From: Microbacteriaceae bacterium
Lineage (GTDB): Bacteria > Actinomycetota > Actinomycetes > Actinomycetales > Microbacteriaceae
Assembly: GCA_017744755.1 (NCBI GenBank)
Contig: JAGIAU010000032.1
Coordinates: 1 to 14,017, forward strand
Reading direction: 5' to 3'
Length of the DNA: 14,017 nucleotides
This document shows positions 7,853 to 13,180 of the stretch, piece by piece. Under the pieces are notes generated by a model, which was given only the letters and a program-made list of their open reading frames with translations, was not told where the DNA came from and ran no database searches. The stretch's first letter is position 1. Every line of letters starts with the position of its first letter. A program made the translations under genes and the position numbers.

Positions 7853-8805
7853 TTCGCCGCCTCCCTCAGGCGTTCCGCCGCGCGGAGGCGGACGGGCGCC
7901 GAGCGCGGGTTCGCCGCGCGCTGGGCGTCGTCCGCGAGCTCCGCGCCGCGGACGAGCAGACGGAGCTCGGGCCGGTGCTCCGGCAGCTCGACGGGCAGGC
8001 CGGCCGGGGCCGTGGAGGCGCTCCGCGCGGCGAGCTCGCGCTTGACGATGCGGTCCTCGAGCGACTGATAGGCGAGGACGACGATCCGGCCGCCGACCGC
8101 CAGCGCGTCGAGCGCCGCGGGGACGGCGCGCTCGAGCACCTCGAGCTCACGGTTCACCTCGATGCGCAGCGCCTGGAACACCCGCTTCGACTGGTGGCCG
8201 GCCCTCCGCGCCGCCGCCGGGGTCGCCGCGTCGATGAGCGCGACGAGCTCCCCGGTGGTGCGGATGGGCGCGTTCGCCCTGGCCTCCACGATGCGGCGCG
8301 CGTAGCGCGGCGCGAGCTTCTCCTCGCCGTAGCGCTCCAGGATGCGGCGAAGCTCCCCCTCGGAGTACCGCGCGACGACGTCCGCGGCGGTGGGCCCGCT
8401 CGTGCGGTCCATCCGCATGTCGAGCGGAGCGTCCTGCGCGTAGGCGAAGCCGCGCTCGGCGCGGTCGAGCTGGAGCGAGGAGACGCCGAGGTCGAGCAGC
8501 ACGCCGTCGACCCGCTGGACGCCGCCCTCGCGCAGCGCCCGCGGGAACTCGTCGTAGACGGCGTGCACGATCGTGACGCGGTCCGCGGCGAAGGCGAGCC
8601 GGCGGCTCGCGATGTCGATCGCGTCGAGGTCGCGGTCGATGCCGATGAGCCGAAGGCCGGGGAACGCGCGGAGCATCGCCTCGGCATGGCCGCCCATGCC
8701 GAGCGTGCCGTCCACGACGACGGCGCCCTCCCGCCCGATCGCGGGGGCGAGGATCTCGAGCGTGCGCTCGAGCATGACGGGGGTGTGGATCCGCGACTCG
8801 TCCAT
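7849..8805 (-). CDS. rsmH: RsmH (MraW), 16S rRNA (cytosine-1402-N4)-methyltransferase
   Basis: RsmH methylates N4 of C1402 in 16S rRNA at the decoding site using S-adenosylmethionine; its gene is the usual second gene of dcw clusters. The product is 318 residues, normal length. Landmarks are HTPVM at 7-11, the SAM loop DGTLGMGGHAE at 32-42, LLDLGVSSLQLD at 103-114, HQSKRVFQALRIEVN at 204-218, YQSLEDRIVK at 246-255 and the C-terminal NPRSAPVRLRAAE at 299-311. The ATG at 8805 has AGGA five bases upstream. A 126-base spacer separates it from mraZ; I see short GC-rich stems there but no convincing separate promoter or terminator, so co-transcription from mraZ is the simplest reading. Confidence 0.96.
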   Translation of the reverse strand: MDESRIHTPVMLERTLEILAPAIGREGAVVVDGTLGMGGHAEAMLRAFPGLRLIGIDRDLDAIDIASRRLAFAADRVTIVHAVYDEFPRALREGGVQRVDGVLLDLGVSSLQLDRAERGFAYAQDAPLDMRMDRTSGPTAADVVARYSEGELRRILERYGEEKLAPRYARRIVEARANAPIRTTGELVALIDAATPAAARRAGHQSKRVFQALRIEVNRELEVLERAVPAALDALAVGGRIVVLAYQSLEDRIVKRELAARSASTAPAGLPVELPEHRPELRLLVRGAELADDAQRAANPRSAPVRLRAAERLREAAK

Positions 8806-8931
8806 GGGGGTCCTGGCCCGCCCGGTGCGTTCCCTCCCCCGACCCGGATCCCCATCCGCGCGACCTGGCCCAGGGGAAGGGGGTCAGGGTGCGCGGCTGG
8901 AGATCGGAGCCGGGGGCGCCGACGCCGGACG

Positions 8932-9363
8932 CTAGAAGAGGCCGGGGATCACCTCCTCGGCGACGTCGGCGTATTCGGACTCGACCGAGGCGTAGTACTC
9001 GTCCCACTTGTCGGCGGCCCAGATCTCGGCGCGGCTGCCCGCACCGATGACGGTGAGGTCCCGCTCGAGGCCCGCGTACTCGCGCAGGTGCGGCGGGATG
9101 GTGACGCGGTGCTGGGCGTCGGGGCGCTCCTGGCTCGCGCCGGAGAGCAGGAGGCGGCCGAAGTCGCGGCCCTGGCGGCTGGAGATCGGGGCCTGGACGA
9201 CCCGGGCGGCGAACGCCTCGAACTCGCGCTCGGTGAAGACGTAGAGGCAGCGCTCCTGGCCGCGGGTGATGACGACGCCGCCGGCGAGCTCGTCGCGGAA
9301 CTTGGCCGGGAGGATCAGGCGGCCCTTGTCATCGAGCTTGGGGAGGTGCGTGCCGAGCAGCAT
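8932..9363 (-). CDS. mraZ: MraZ, transcriptional regulator of the dcw cluster
   Basis: MraZ is a ring-forming DNA-binding protein with two SpoVT/AbrB-like halves that controls its own operon by binding direct repeats in its promoter. The product is 143 residues, exactly typical. The two halves show the family DxxxR signature: LDDKGRLILPAKFR at 10-23 and DAQHRVTIPPHLREYAGL at 82-99. The ATG at 9363 has GGGAGGAG ending about five bases upstream (GGAGG at seven). The open frame can be extended upstream to 9429, but that would run through the operator repeats and lacks family similarity. It is the first gene of the minus-strand dcw run, followed by rsmH after 126 bases. Confidence 0.96.
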   Translation of the reverse strand: MLLGTHLPKLDDKGRLILPAKFRDELAGGVVITRGQERCLYVFTEREFEAFAARVVQAPISSRQGRDFGRLLLSGASQERPDAQHRVTIPPHLREYAGLERDLTVIGAGSRAEIWAADKWDEYYASVESEYADVAEEVIPGLF

Positions 9364-9403
9364 CGGCGCTCCTCCCTCGGTTTCCGGCCAATCCCTGGGT
9401 TTC

Positions 9404-9431
9404 CTCCACTTTACTCCACTTCCCTCCACTT
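9404..9431 (-). promoter_or_regulatory. Candidate MraZ operator: three GTGGAG direct repeats with 10-base period
   Basis: The plus strand shows CTCCACTT at 9404-9411, 9414-9421 and 9424-9431, read as AAGTGGAG three times on the minus strand, all exactly 10 bases apart. Known MraZ boxes are short GTG-containing direct repeats upstream of mraZ with about one helical turn spacing (TGGGN-type in Escherichia coli, AAAGTG-type in mollicutes). The last repeat ends 41 bases before the mraZ ATG. A TAAAGT at 9413-9408 within the repeats could be the -10 box, which would make binding repressive, but no good -35 is visible. Confidence 0.8.
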
Positions 9432-9446
9432 TGCTGGATTCTCAGA

Positions 9447-9467
9447 CGGATTCCAGCCACGAATCCG
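9447..9467. repeat. Inverted repeat CGGATTC-N7-GAATCCG upstream of the MraZ boxes
   Basis: Perfect 7-base arms at 9447-9453 and 9461-9467 flank a 7-base spacer. It lies between the DUF3040 terminator and the MraZ repeats, in the expected promoter zone of mraZ. One more GGATTC lies at 9436-9441. It could be an operator for another regulator or a small stem; nothing identifies the binder. Confidence 0.5.
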
Positions 9468-9471
9468 CCGG

Positions 9472-9508
9472 AAAACAGAAGAACTCCCCTGGAATCCAGG
9501 GGAGTTCT
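9472..9508 (-). terminator. Rho-independent terminator of the DUF3040 gene
   Basis: A perfect 13-base stem, 9480-9492 with 9496-9508, closes a 3-base loop. On the minus strand it is followed by the T-rich run TTCTGTTTTC (9479-9470). It starts 20 bases after the DUF3040 stop and should insulate that gene from the mraZ promoter region just downstream. Confidence 0.85.
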
Positions 9509-9528
9509 GAAGTGGAGGAGCGCGGTGG

Positions 9529-9915
9529 CTATCCGGCGTCGCGCTCGTCGCGCTCATCGCGGCGGCGATCCCAGCGGTCCTCGAGGTTCGTCATGAAGGA
9601 GGCGCGTGACTGGCCGGAGCCCGAGCCGCCGCGCGGCCCGGCCAGGTCCTCCGGCGAATCCGGCACCGTCCGGCGCATCGCGAGCAGGACCCCGCCGACG
9701 AGCACCGCGAAGCCGACGACGCCGAGCCACGGAGCGCGGAACGCGACGCCCGCGACGATCAGCCCGAGGCCCGCGACGGCCACGACGATGCCCAGCACGA
9801 GCGAGCCGAAGCTCAGGCCGCGGTTCGCACCCGGCGCGACGACGTCCGCGTCGTGCTGGAGGAGGTTGCGCTCCATCTCCTCCAGGAGACGCTGCTCACG
9901 CTCCGACAGTGCCAT
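9529..9915 (-). CDS. DUF3040 family small membrane protein
   Basis: A 128-residue protein of the actinobacterial DUF3040 family, recognised by the conserved N-terminal MALSEREQRLLEEMERNL amphipathic stretch followed by two membrane segments (about 36-57 and 62-80). The C-terminal tail (about 85-128) is Gly/Ser-rich, then very rich in Arg, Asp and Glu. Its function is unknown. DUF3040 genes are often found beside mraZ in this lineage, which suggests an envelope-related role, but that is inference. The ATG at 9915 has GAGG five bases upstream and fits the family start; the GTG one codon earlier (9918) is not needed. It is divergent from the polyprenyl synthase gene and ends in a strong terminator. 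Confidence 0.9.
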   Translation of the reverse strand: MALSEREQRLLEEMERNLLQHDADVVAPGANRGLSFGSLVLGIVVAVAGLGLIVAGVAFRAPWLGVVGFAVLVGGVLLAMRRTVPDSPEDLAGPRGGSGSGQSRASFMTNLEDRWDRRRDERDERDAG

Positions 9916-9945
9916 CACAGCCTCTTTTCCGCTCGGGTGTGCCTG

Positions 9946-9951
9946 ATGATA
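9946..9951 (-). promoter_or_regulatory. Candidate -10 box TATCAT for the DUF3040 gene
   Basis: TATCAT on the minus strand differs from TATAAT at one position and would place the transcript start about 25 bases before the ATG. No convincing -35 is seen, which is common for actinobacterial promoters. Confidence 0.5.
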
Positions 9952-9960
9952 CGCCCGGGA

Positions 9961-9982
9961 GCCGAGAGCCGCGACCCTCGGC
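9961..9982. repeat. Inverted repeat GCCGAG-N10-CTCGGC between divergent promoters
   Basis: Six-base perfect arms at 9961-9966 and 9977-9982 sit between the DUF3040 -10 box and the polyprenyl synthase -10 box. The position suits a shared operator, but short GC-rich palindromes are frequent in such DNA, so this is tentative. Confidence 0.35.
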
Positions 9983-10034
9983 CGCCCCGAATCCCGAGGA
10001 CTCAGCCGCCCCCTGGCTCCCTCATGGACCGCCC

Positions 10035-10040
10035 TAAGCT
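10035..10040 (+). promoter_or_regulatory. Candidate -10 box TAAGCT giving a leaderless polyprenyl synthase mRNA
   Basis: TAAGCT fits the actinobacterial TAnnnT -10 pattern. Only six bases separate it from the GTG at 10047, so the first transcribed base would be the first base of the start codon. There is no properly spaced Shine-Dalgarno sequence, which agrees with a leaderless message. Confidence 0.6.
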
Positions 10041-10046
10041 TGAGAG

Positions 10047-11168
10047 GTGGCTGAGAGCTCGCGCCTGACCGACCTCGTCCAGGACGCGATCGACGCCTTC
10101 CTCGACCGGCAGGCGGAGCACGCCGCCGGCATCTCCCCGGAGCTGACCGTGCTCGTCGACGAGGCCCGCTCGCTCCTCGCCGGCGGCAAGCGCTTCCGAG
10201 CCCGCTTCTGCTACTGGGGATGGCGCGCCGTCGCCGGCATCCCCGATGAGCTCGACCCCATGTCGCCCTCCGCCGGCGACGGCGAGGTCGACGCGGTCGT
10301 CGGCGTCGCCGCGGCGCTCGAGCTGCTGCACGCCGCCGCGCTCGTGCACGACGACATCATGGACCGCTCCGCCACCCGGCGCGGCCGGCCGGCCGCGCAC
10401 GAGGCCTTCGCGGCGCTGCACCGCCGCGCGGGCTGGGCGAAGGACTCCACGCGCTTCGGCGAGGCGGCCGCGCTGCTGCTCGGCGACCTGCTCCTCGGCT
10501 GGGCCGACTCCGCGCTCCGGATCGCGACCGAGCTCGTCGCGGACCGGGCCGCGGCGCGGGCCGCGGTCGCCGAGTTCGAGCGGATGCGCGCCGAGGTGAC
10601 GCTCGGCCAGTACCTCGACGTGCTCGAGGAGCACTCCTGGATCGCCCGTCCCGACGCCGAAGCCGGCAGGCGGGCCCAGCAGGTCGTCGTCTACAAGTCG
10701 GCGAAGTACTCCGTCGAGGCGCCGCTCGTCATCGGCGCGCTGCTCGGCGGCGCCTCCTCCGAGCAGGTGAGCGCGCTCCGCGCCTACGGCGTCCCGCTCG
10801 GCGTCGCCTTCCAGCTCCGCGACGACCTGCTCGGCGTCTACGGCGATCCGGAGACGACCGGGAAGCCGGCCGGCGACGACCTCCGCGAGGGCAAGCGGAC
10901 CGTGCTCATCGCCCTGGCGCGGACGGCGCTGCCGTCGGGGGCGCGTTCGCTCCTCGACGAGCTCCTCGGCGACCCCGAGCTCGACGACGCGCAGATCGAC
11001 ATGCTCCGATCGACGCTCCGGAGCTGCGGCGCCGTCGACCAGGTCGAGCGCGGCATCGAATACAACGTGCAGCAGGCGATCAAGGCGCTCCAGGGCGCGC
11101 ACCTCACCGGCTCCGCGCGACACGAGCTGCTCGCGCTCGCCGAGGCGGTCTCGCGGCGCGACGCCTGA
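10047..11168 (+). CDS. All-trans polyprenyl diphosphate synthase (IdsA/GGPP-synthase type)
   Basis: A 373-residue trans-isoprenyl diphosphate synthase that condenses isopentenyl diphosphate with an allylic primer in the cytoplasm. GGKRFR is at 47-52, the first Asp-rich motif HDDIMDRSATRRGRP at 101-115 (Asp102, 103, 106), the second FQLRDDLLGVYGD at 255-267, and GDDLREGKRT at 276-285. Product length is uncertain: the residues four and five before the first Asp motif are Ala, not aromatic, so C20 or longer is more likely than C15. It may supply menaquinone side chains, carotenoids or carrier-lipid precursors. Its place near mraZ, an Rv2175c-like gene and a Ser/Thr kinase matches Mycobacterium idsA2. 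The start is a GTG that looks leaderless. The gene converges with the Rv2175c-like gene. Confidence 0.93.
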   Translation: MAESSRLTDLVQDAIDAFLDRQAEHAAGISPELTVLVDEARSLLAGGKRFRARFCYWGWRAVAGIPDELDPMSPSAGDGEVDAVVGVAAALELLHAAALVHDDIMDRSATRRGRPAAHEAFAALHRRAGWAKDSTRFGEAAALLLGDLLLGWADSALRIATELVADRAAARAAVAEFERMRAEVTLGQYLDVLEEHSWIARPDAEAGRRAQQVVVYKSAKYSVEAPLVIGALLGGASSEQVSALRAYGVPLGVAFQLRDDLLGVYGDPETTGKPAGDDLREGKRTVLIALARTALPSGARSLLDELLGDPELDDAQIDMLRSTLRSCGAVDQVERGIEYNVQQAIKALQGAHLTGSARHELLALAEAVSRRDA

Positions 11169-11173
11169 GCCGC

Positions 11174-11254
11174 GCTTGCCGCACCACGTCTCCGCTTCCG
11201 CACCAGGCCTCCACCAGGTGGACCCATGGTGCGCGCGTGGAACCCAGGTGCGCG
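11174..11254. repeat. Nested direct and inverted repeats in the convergent spacer
   Basis: Two near-identical direct units, GCTTGCCGCACCACGTCTCC (11174-11193) and GCTTCCGCACCAGGCCTCC (11194-11212), are followed by two others, ACCCATGGTGCGCG (11222-11235) and ACCCAGGTGCGCG (11242-11254). The first pair carries CGCACC and the second pair its complement GGTGCG, so the region can fold as nested stems (11199-11205 with 11227-11233; 11180-11185 with 11247-11252), with a small CCAC-CAG-GTGG hairpin inside. It lies between two converging genes and could be a bidirectional terminator without a T tract. Confidence 0.5.
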
Positions 11255-11298
11255 AGCGGGTCGCACGGCCGAACCGCGCCGCCGCGCCCGCGTGATCC

Positions 11299-11634
11299 CT
11301 AGAACGCGAGCGCCTGGGCGACCCGGCGCACCTCGGCCTTGCGGCCGGCGCGCAGCGCGAGGATCGGGCTCGTGCCGAGGCTGTCCTCGTCGTCGAGGAG
11401 CCAGCGCATCGCCTCCTCCTCGCTGAAGCCGTCGTCGAGCAGCAGCAGCACCGTGCCGCGGAGCTCCCGCAGCGGCTCCCGCTCCCCGAGGAACAGCGCC
11501 GGCACCTTCACCACGCCGTCGATGCGGCGGGCGAGCAGCGAGCGCTCCTCGATCAGCCGGTGCACCTGGCTCAGCTTCAGGCCGAAGCGCTCGGCGATGT
11601 CCGGCACGGTCACCCAGTCGATCTCGGGAGGCAC
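11299..11634 (-). CDS. Rv2175c-like winged-helix DNA-binding protein
   Basis: A 111-residue protein resembling Mycobacterium tuberculosis Rv2175c, a small DNA-binding protein that is a substrate of the kinase PknL. Residues 7-36 (WVTVPDIAERFGLKLSQVHR and on) look like a helix-turn-helix, and the C-terminal half shares the pattern LL..DDGFSEEEAMRWL (about 60-75) and the ending EVRRVAQALAF (101-111). The GTG at 11634 starts the conserved region and is preferred; a GTG at 11676 would add 14 residues without known similarity and also lacks a Shine-Dalgarno sequence. The long N-terminal tail that carries the phosphorylated Thr in Rv2175c is missing with the preferred start. The gene converges with the polyprenyl synthase and diverges from the LysM gene. 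The target DNA is unknown. Confidence 0.85.
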   Translation of the reverse strand: MPPEIDWVTVPDIAERFGLKLSQVHRLIEERSLLARRIDGVVKVPALFLGEREPLRELRGTVLLLLDDGFSEEEAMRWLLDDEDSLGTSPILALRAGRKAEVRRVAQALAF

Positions 11635-11745
11635 GTGTCGAGCATGGCACAGCGCGCGGCGCGGCGGCGAGTCCACGCGGGGCCGGAATGGCCGACCGAG
11701 CGTTCATTTATTTCGATCTTGTTAACTGCTTTCACATGAGTCTCG

Positions 11746-11773
11746 TTGATTGACAGAGAACCCGCTGTATGAC
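11746..11773 (+). promoter_or_regulatory. Candidate promoter of the LysM gene
   Basis: TTGATT at 11746-11751 and TATGAC at 11768-11773 are 16 bases apart, each matching four of six consensus positions. It lies in an AT-rich patch (about 11700-11760) that stands out from the very GC-rich surroundings. Transcription would start near 11780, giving a leader of about 50 bases. Confidence 0.45.
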
Positions 11774-11803
11774 ACGGTTGTCGGCAGCACCGGCAATCTC
11801 ATC

Positions 11804-11824
11804 CCTCTCAGGCCGGAGAGGAGG
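11804..11824 (+). promoter_or_regulatory. Hairpin overlapping the Shine-Dalgarno sequence of the LysM gene
   Basis: The ribosome site AGAGGAGG (11817-11824) is followed by five bases and the ATG at 11830. CCTCTC at 11804-11809 can pair with GAGAGG at 11816-11821 around a six-base loop, hiding part of the ribosome site. This could hold translation down, or be chance. Confidence 0.45.
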
Positions 11825-11829
11825 ACCCG

Positions 11830-13095
11830 ATGACCGCAGTCATCACGAGCGACGTTCCACCGTTGACCGCAGCGACGGCGCTGCTCGGCCTGCGTCCCTC
11901 CGTCCAGCCGACGAGGCCCCGGTCCAGCACCGTCCCGACCACTCGCCGCGAGCGGCGCGCGCTCGAGCGGCGCGCCGAGGAGGCCCACCAGCGGGCCCGG
12001 GAGCGCACGGCCGCGCTCGCGACGGTCCGCCGGGCAGGCCCCGTCGTCGCCCTCGGACTGGCCGGCACGCTCGCGATCACGGCGAACATCACGGGCATCG
12101 TCGAGCCCGTCGACGCCCGCAGCAAGGCACCGAAGCCGAAGCCCCCGACGACCGACCGCGGGAAGACGGTGCGCGAGGCGTTCCTGGAAGCGAAGAAGGC
12201 GGCGGCGACGGCCGCGGCCGCCCTCCGCGCCACGCTCGCCCCGCCCGCGCTCTACACGGTCGGCGAGCACGACACGCTGCCCGACATCGCCGCCCGCTAC
12301 GGCCTCTCCACCGCCTCGCTCCTCGCGCTGAACGGCCTGAGCTGGAGCACCGCGATCCACCCCGGCCAGGTGCTCAAGCTCACGACGTCGGGCCCGATCG
12401 CCGCCGTGGCGCCCGAGGCGTCCTTCGCCGCCGTCGTGCCGCAGGAGCAGCGCCACACGGTCGCGGCGGGCGAGAGCCTCGCCTCCGTCGCGGCCCGGTA
12501 CGGCGTCGACGTGAACGCGCTGCTCTCGGCGAACGGCTTCAGCCCCAGCTCGATCATCTACCCCGGCCAGATCGTCACGATCCCGCCGCCTCCCCCGCCG
12601 CCCGCACCGGTCGTCGAGGCGGAGCCCGAACCGGAGCCGGAGCCCGATCCGGATCCCGTCCAGGTCACGCCGGTCGAGCACCCCGAGCTCGGCGTCGTCG
12701 CGCTGGACGACGAGATGCGCGGCAACGCCGCGATCATCGTCCAGGTCGGCCGGAACATGGGCGTGCCCGACTACGGCATCGTCATCGCACTCGCGACCGC
12801 CGCGCAGGAGTCCACGCTGCGCAACCTCGACTGGGGCGACCGCGACTCCGTCGGCCTCTTCCAGCAGCGCCCGAGCCAGGGCTGGGGCACCGTCGAGCAG
12901 CTCACCGACCCGTGGGAGTCGAGCCGCCGCTTCTACGGCGGGCCCGGGGTCCCGACCCGCGGCCTGCTGGACATCGCCGGCTGGCAGGGCATGCCGCTGA
13001 CCGTCGCGGCGCAGGCCGTGCAGAACTCCGCCTACCCCGACGCGTACGCCAAGTGGGAGGCGTCGGCGGGGGCGTGGCTCGGCGAGCTCTCATGA
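11830..13095 (+). CDS. Membrane-anchored double-LysM protein with transglycosylase-like C-terminal domain
   Basis: A 421-residue predicted cell wall protein. Residues 1-69 are cytoplasmic, Arg/Glu-rich and helical; about 70-91 form one membrane anchor. Outside, a Lys/Pro and Ala-rich stalk leads to LysM 1 (142-185, YTVGEHDTLPDIAARYGLST and on) and LysM 2 (209-251, HTVAAGESLASVAARYGVDV and on), which bind GlcNAc-containing glycan. A poly-Pro and Glu-Pro/Asp-Pro hinge (252-276) precedes a C-terminal domain (about 295-420) with AAQESTLRN (Glu327) and GLFQQRPSQGWGT (342-354), a pattern seen in actinobacterial transglycosylase-like domains; Glu327 is the likely catalytic acid. Cleavage of peptidoglycan is inferred, not shown. 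The start has a strong AGGAGG. It lies between the Rv2175c-like gene and the kinase, and its cytoplasmic tail has Thr residues the kinase could modify. Confidence 0.9.
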   Translation: MTAVITSDVPPLTAATALLGLRPSVQPTRPRSSTVPTTRRERRALERRAEEAHQRARERTAALATVRRAGPVVALGLAGTLAITANITGIVEPVDARSKAPKPKPPTTDRGKTVREAFLEAKKAAATAAAALRATLAPPALYTVGEHDTLPDIAARYGLSTASLLALNGLSWSTAIHPGQVLKLTTSGPIAAVAPEASFAAVVPQEQRHTVAAGESLASVAARYGVDVNALLSANGFSPSSIIYPGQIVTIPPPPPPPAPVVEAEPEPEPEPDPDPVQVTPVEHPELGVVALDDEMRGNAAIIVQVGRNMGVPDYGIVIALATAAQESTLRNLDWGDRDSVGLFQQRPSQGWGTVEQLTDPWESSRRFYGGPGVPTRGLLDIAGWQGMPLTVAAQAVQNSAYPDAYAKWEASAGAWLGELS

Positions 13096-13168
13096 CGGAA
13101 CGCCCTCCGCGCCGGACGGCTCGCCGCGACGCGCCCCGAACCTCCAGAAGCCCGCAATGACCGGCCTC

Positions 13169-13174
13169 TACACT
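13169..13174 (+). promoter_or_regulatory. Candidate -10 box TACACT giving a leaderless kinase mRNA
   Basis: TACACT fits TAnnnT and lies exactly six bases before the GTG at 13181, the same arrangement as at the polyprenyl synthase gene. No Shine-Dalgarno sequence precedes this GTG. Confidence 0.6.
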
Positions 13175-13180
13175 GCCGGA

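Noticed and set aside
8806..8931. Promoter or terminator between mraZ and rsmH
   Set aside because: Only short GC-rich stems (for example CGGAT-CCCC-ATCCG at 8845-8858) are seen, with no T run and no -10-like box, so I treat it as a transcribed spacer.
7975..9510. 511-codon plus-strand open frame opposite rsmH and mraZ
   Set aside because: Antisense to two secure genes and runs through the MraZ operator; no recognisable domain.
11624..11645. Leaderless start of the Rv2175c-like gene (CATGCT six bases before the GTG at 11634)
   Set aside because: The spacing matches the two other leaderless cases, but the hexamer lacks the leading T of TAnnnT, so the evidence is too weak.
11720..11738. GTTAAC-N5-TCACAT as an MtrA-type site
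   Set aside because: MtrA controls wall genes in actinobacteria, but the match is too loose to support from memory.
11720..11829. c-di-AMP (ydaO-type) riboswitch ahead of the LysM gene
   Set aside because: Such riboswitches often precede wall-lytic genes in actinobacteria, but the expected conserved segments are not visible and the likely leader is only about 50 bases.
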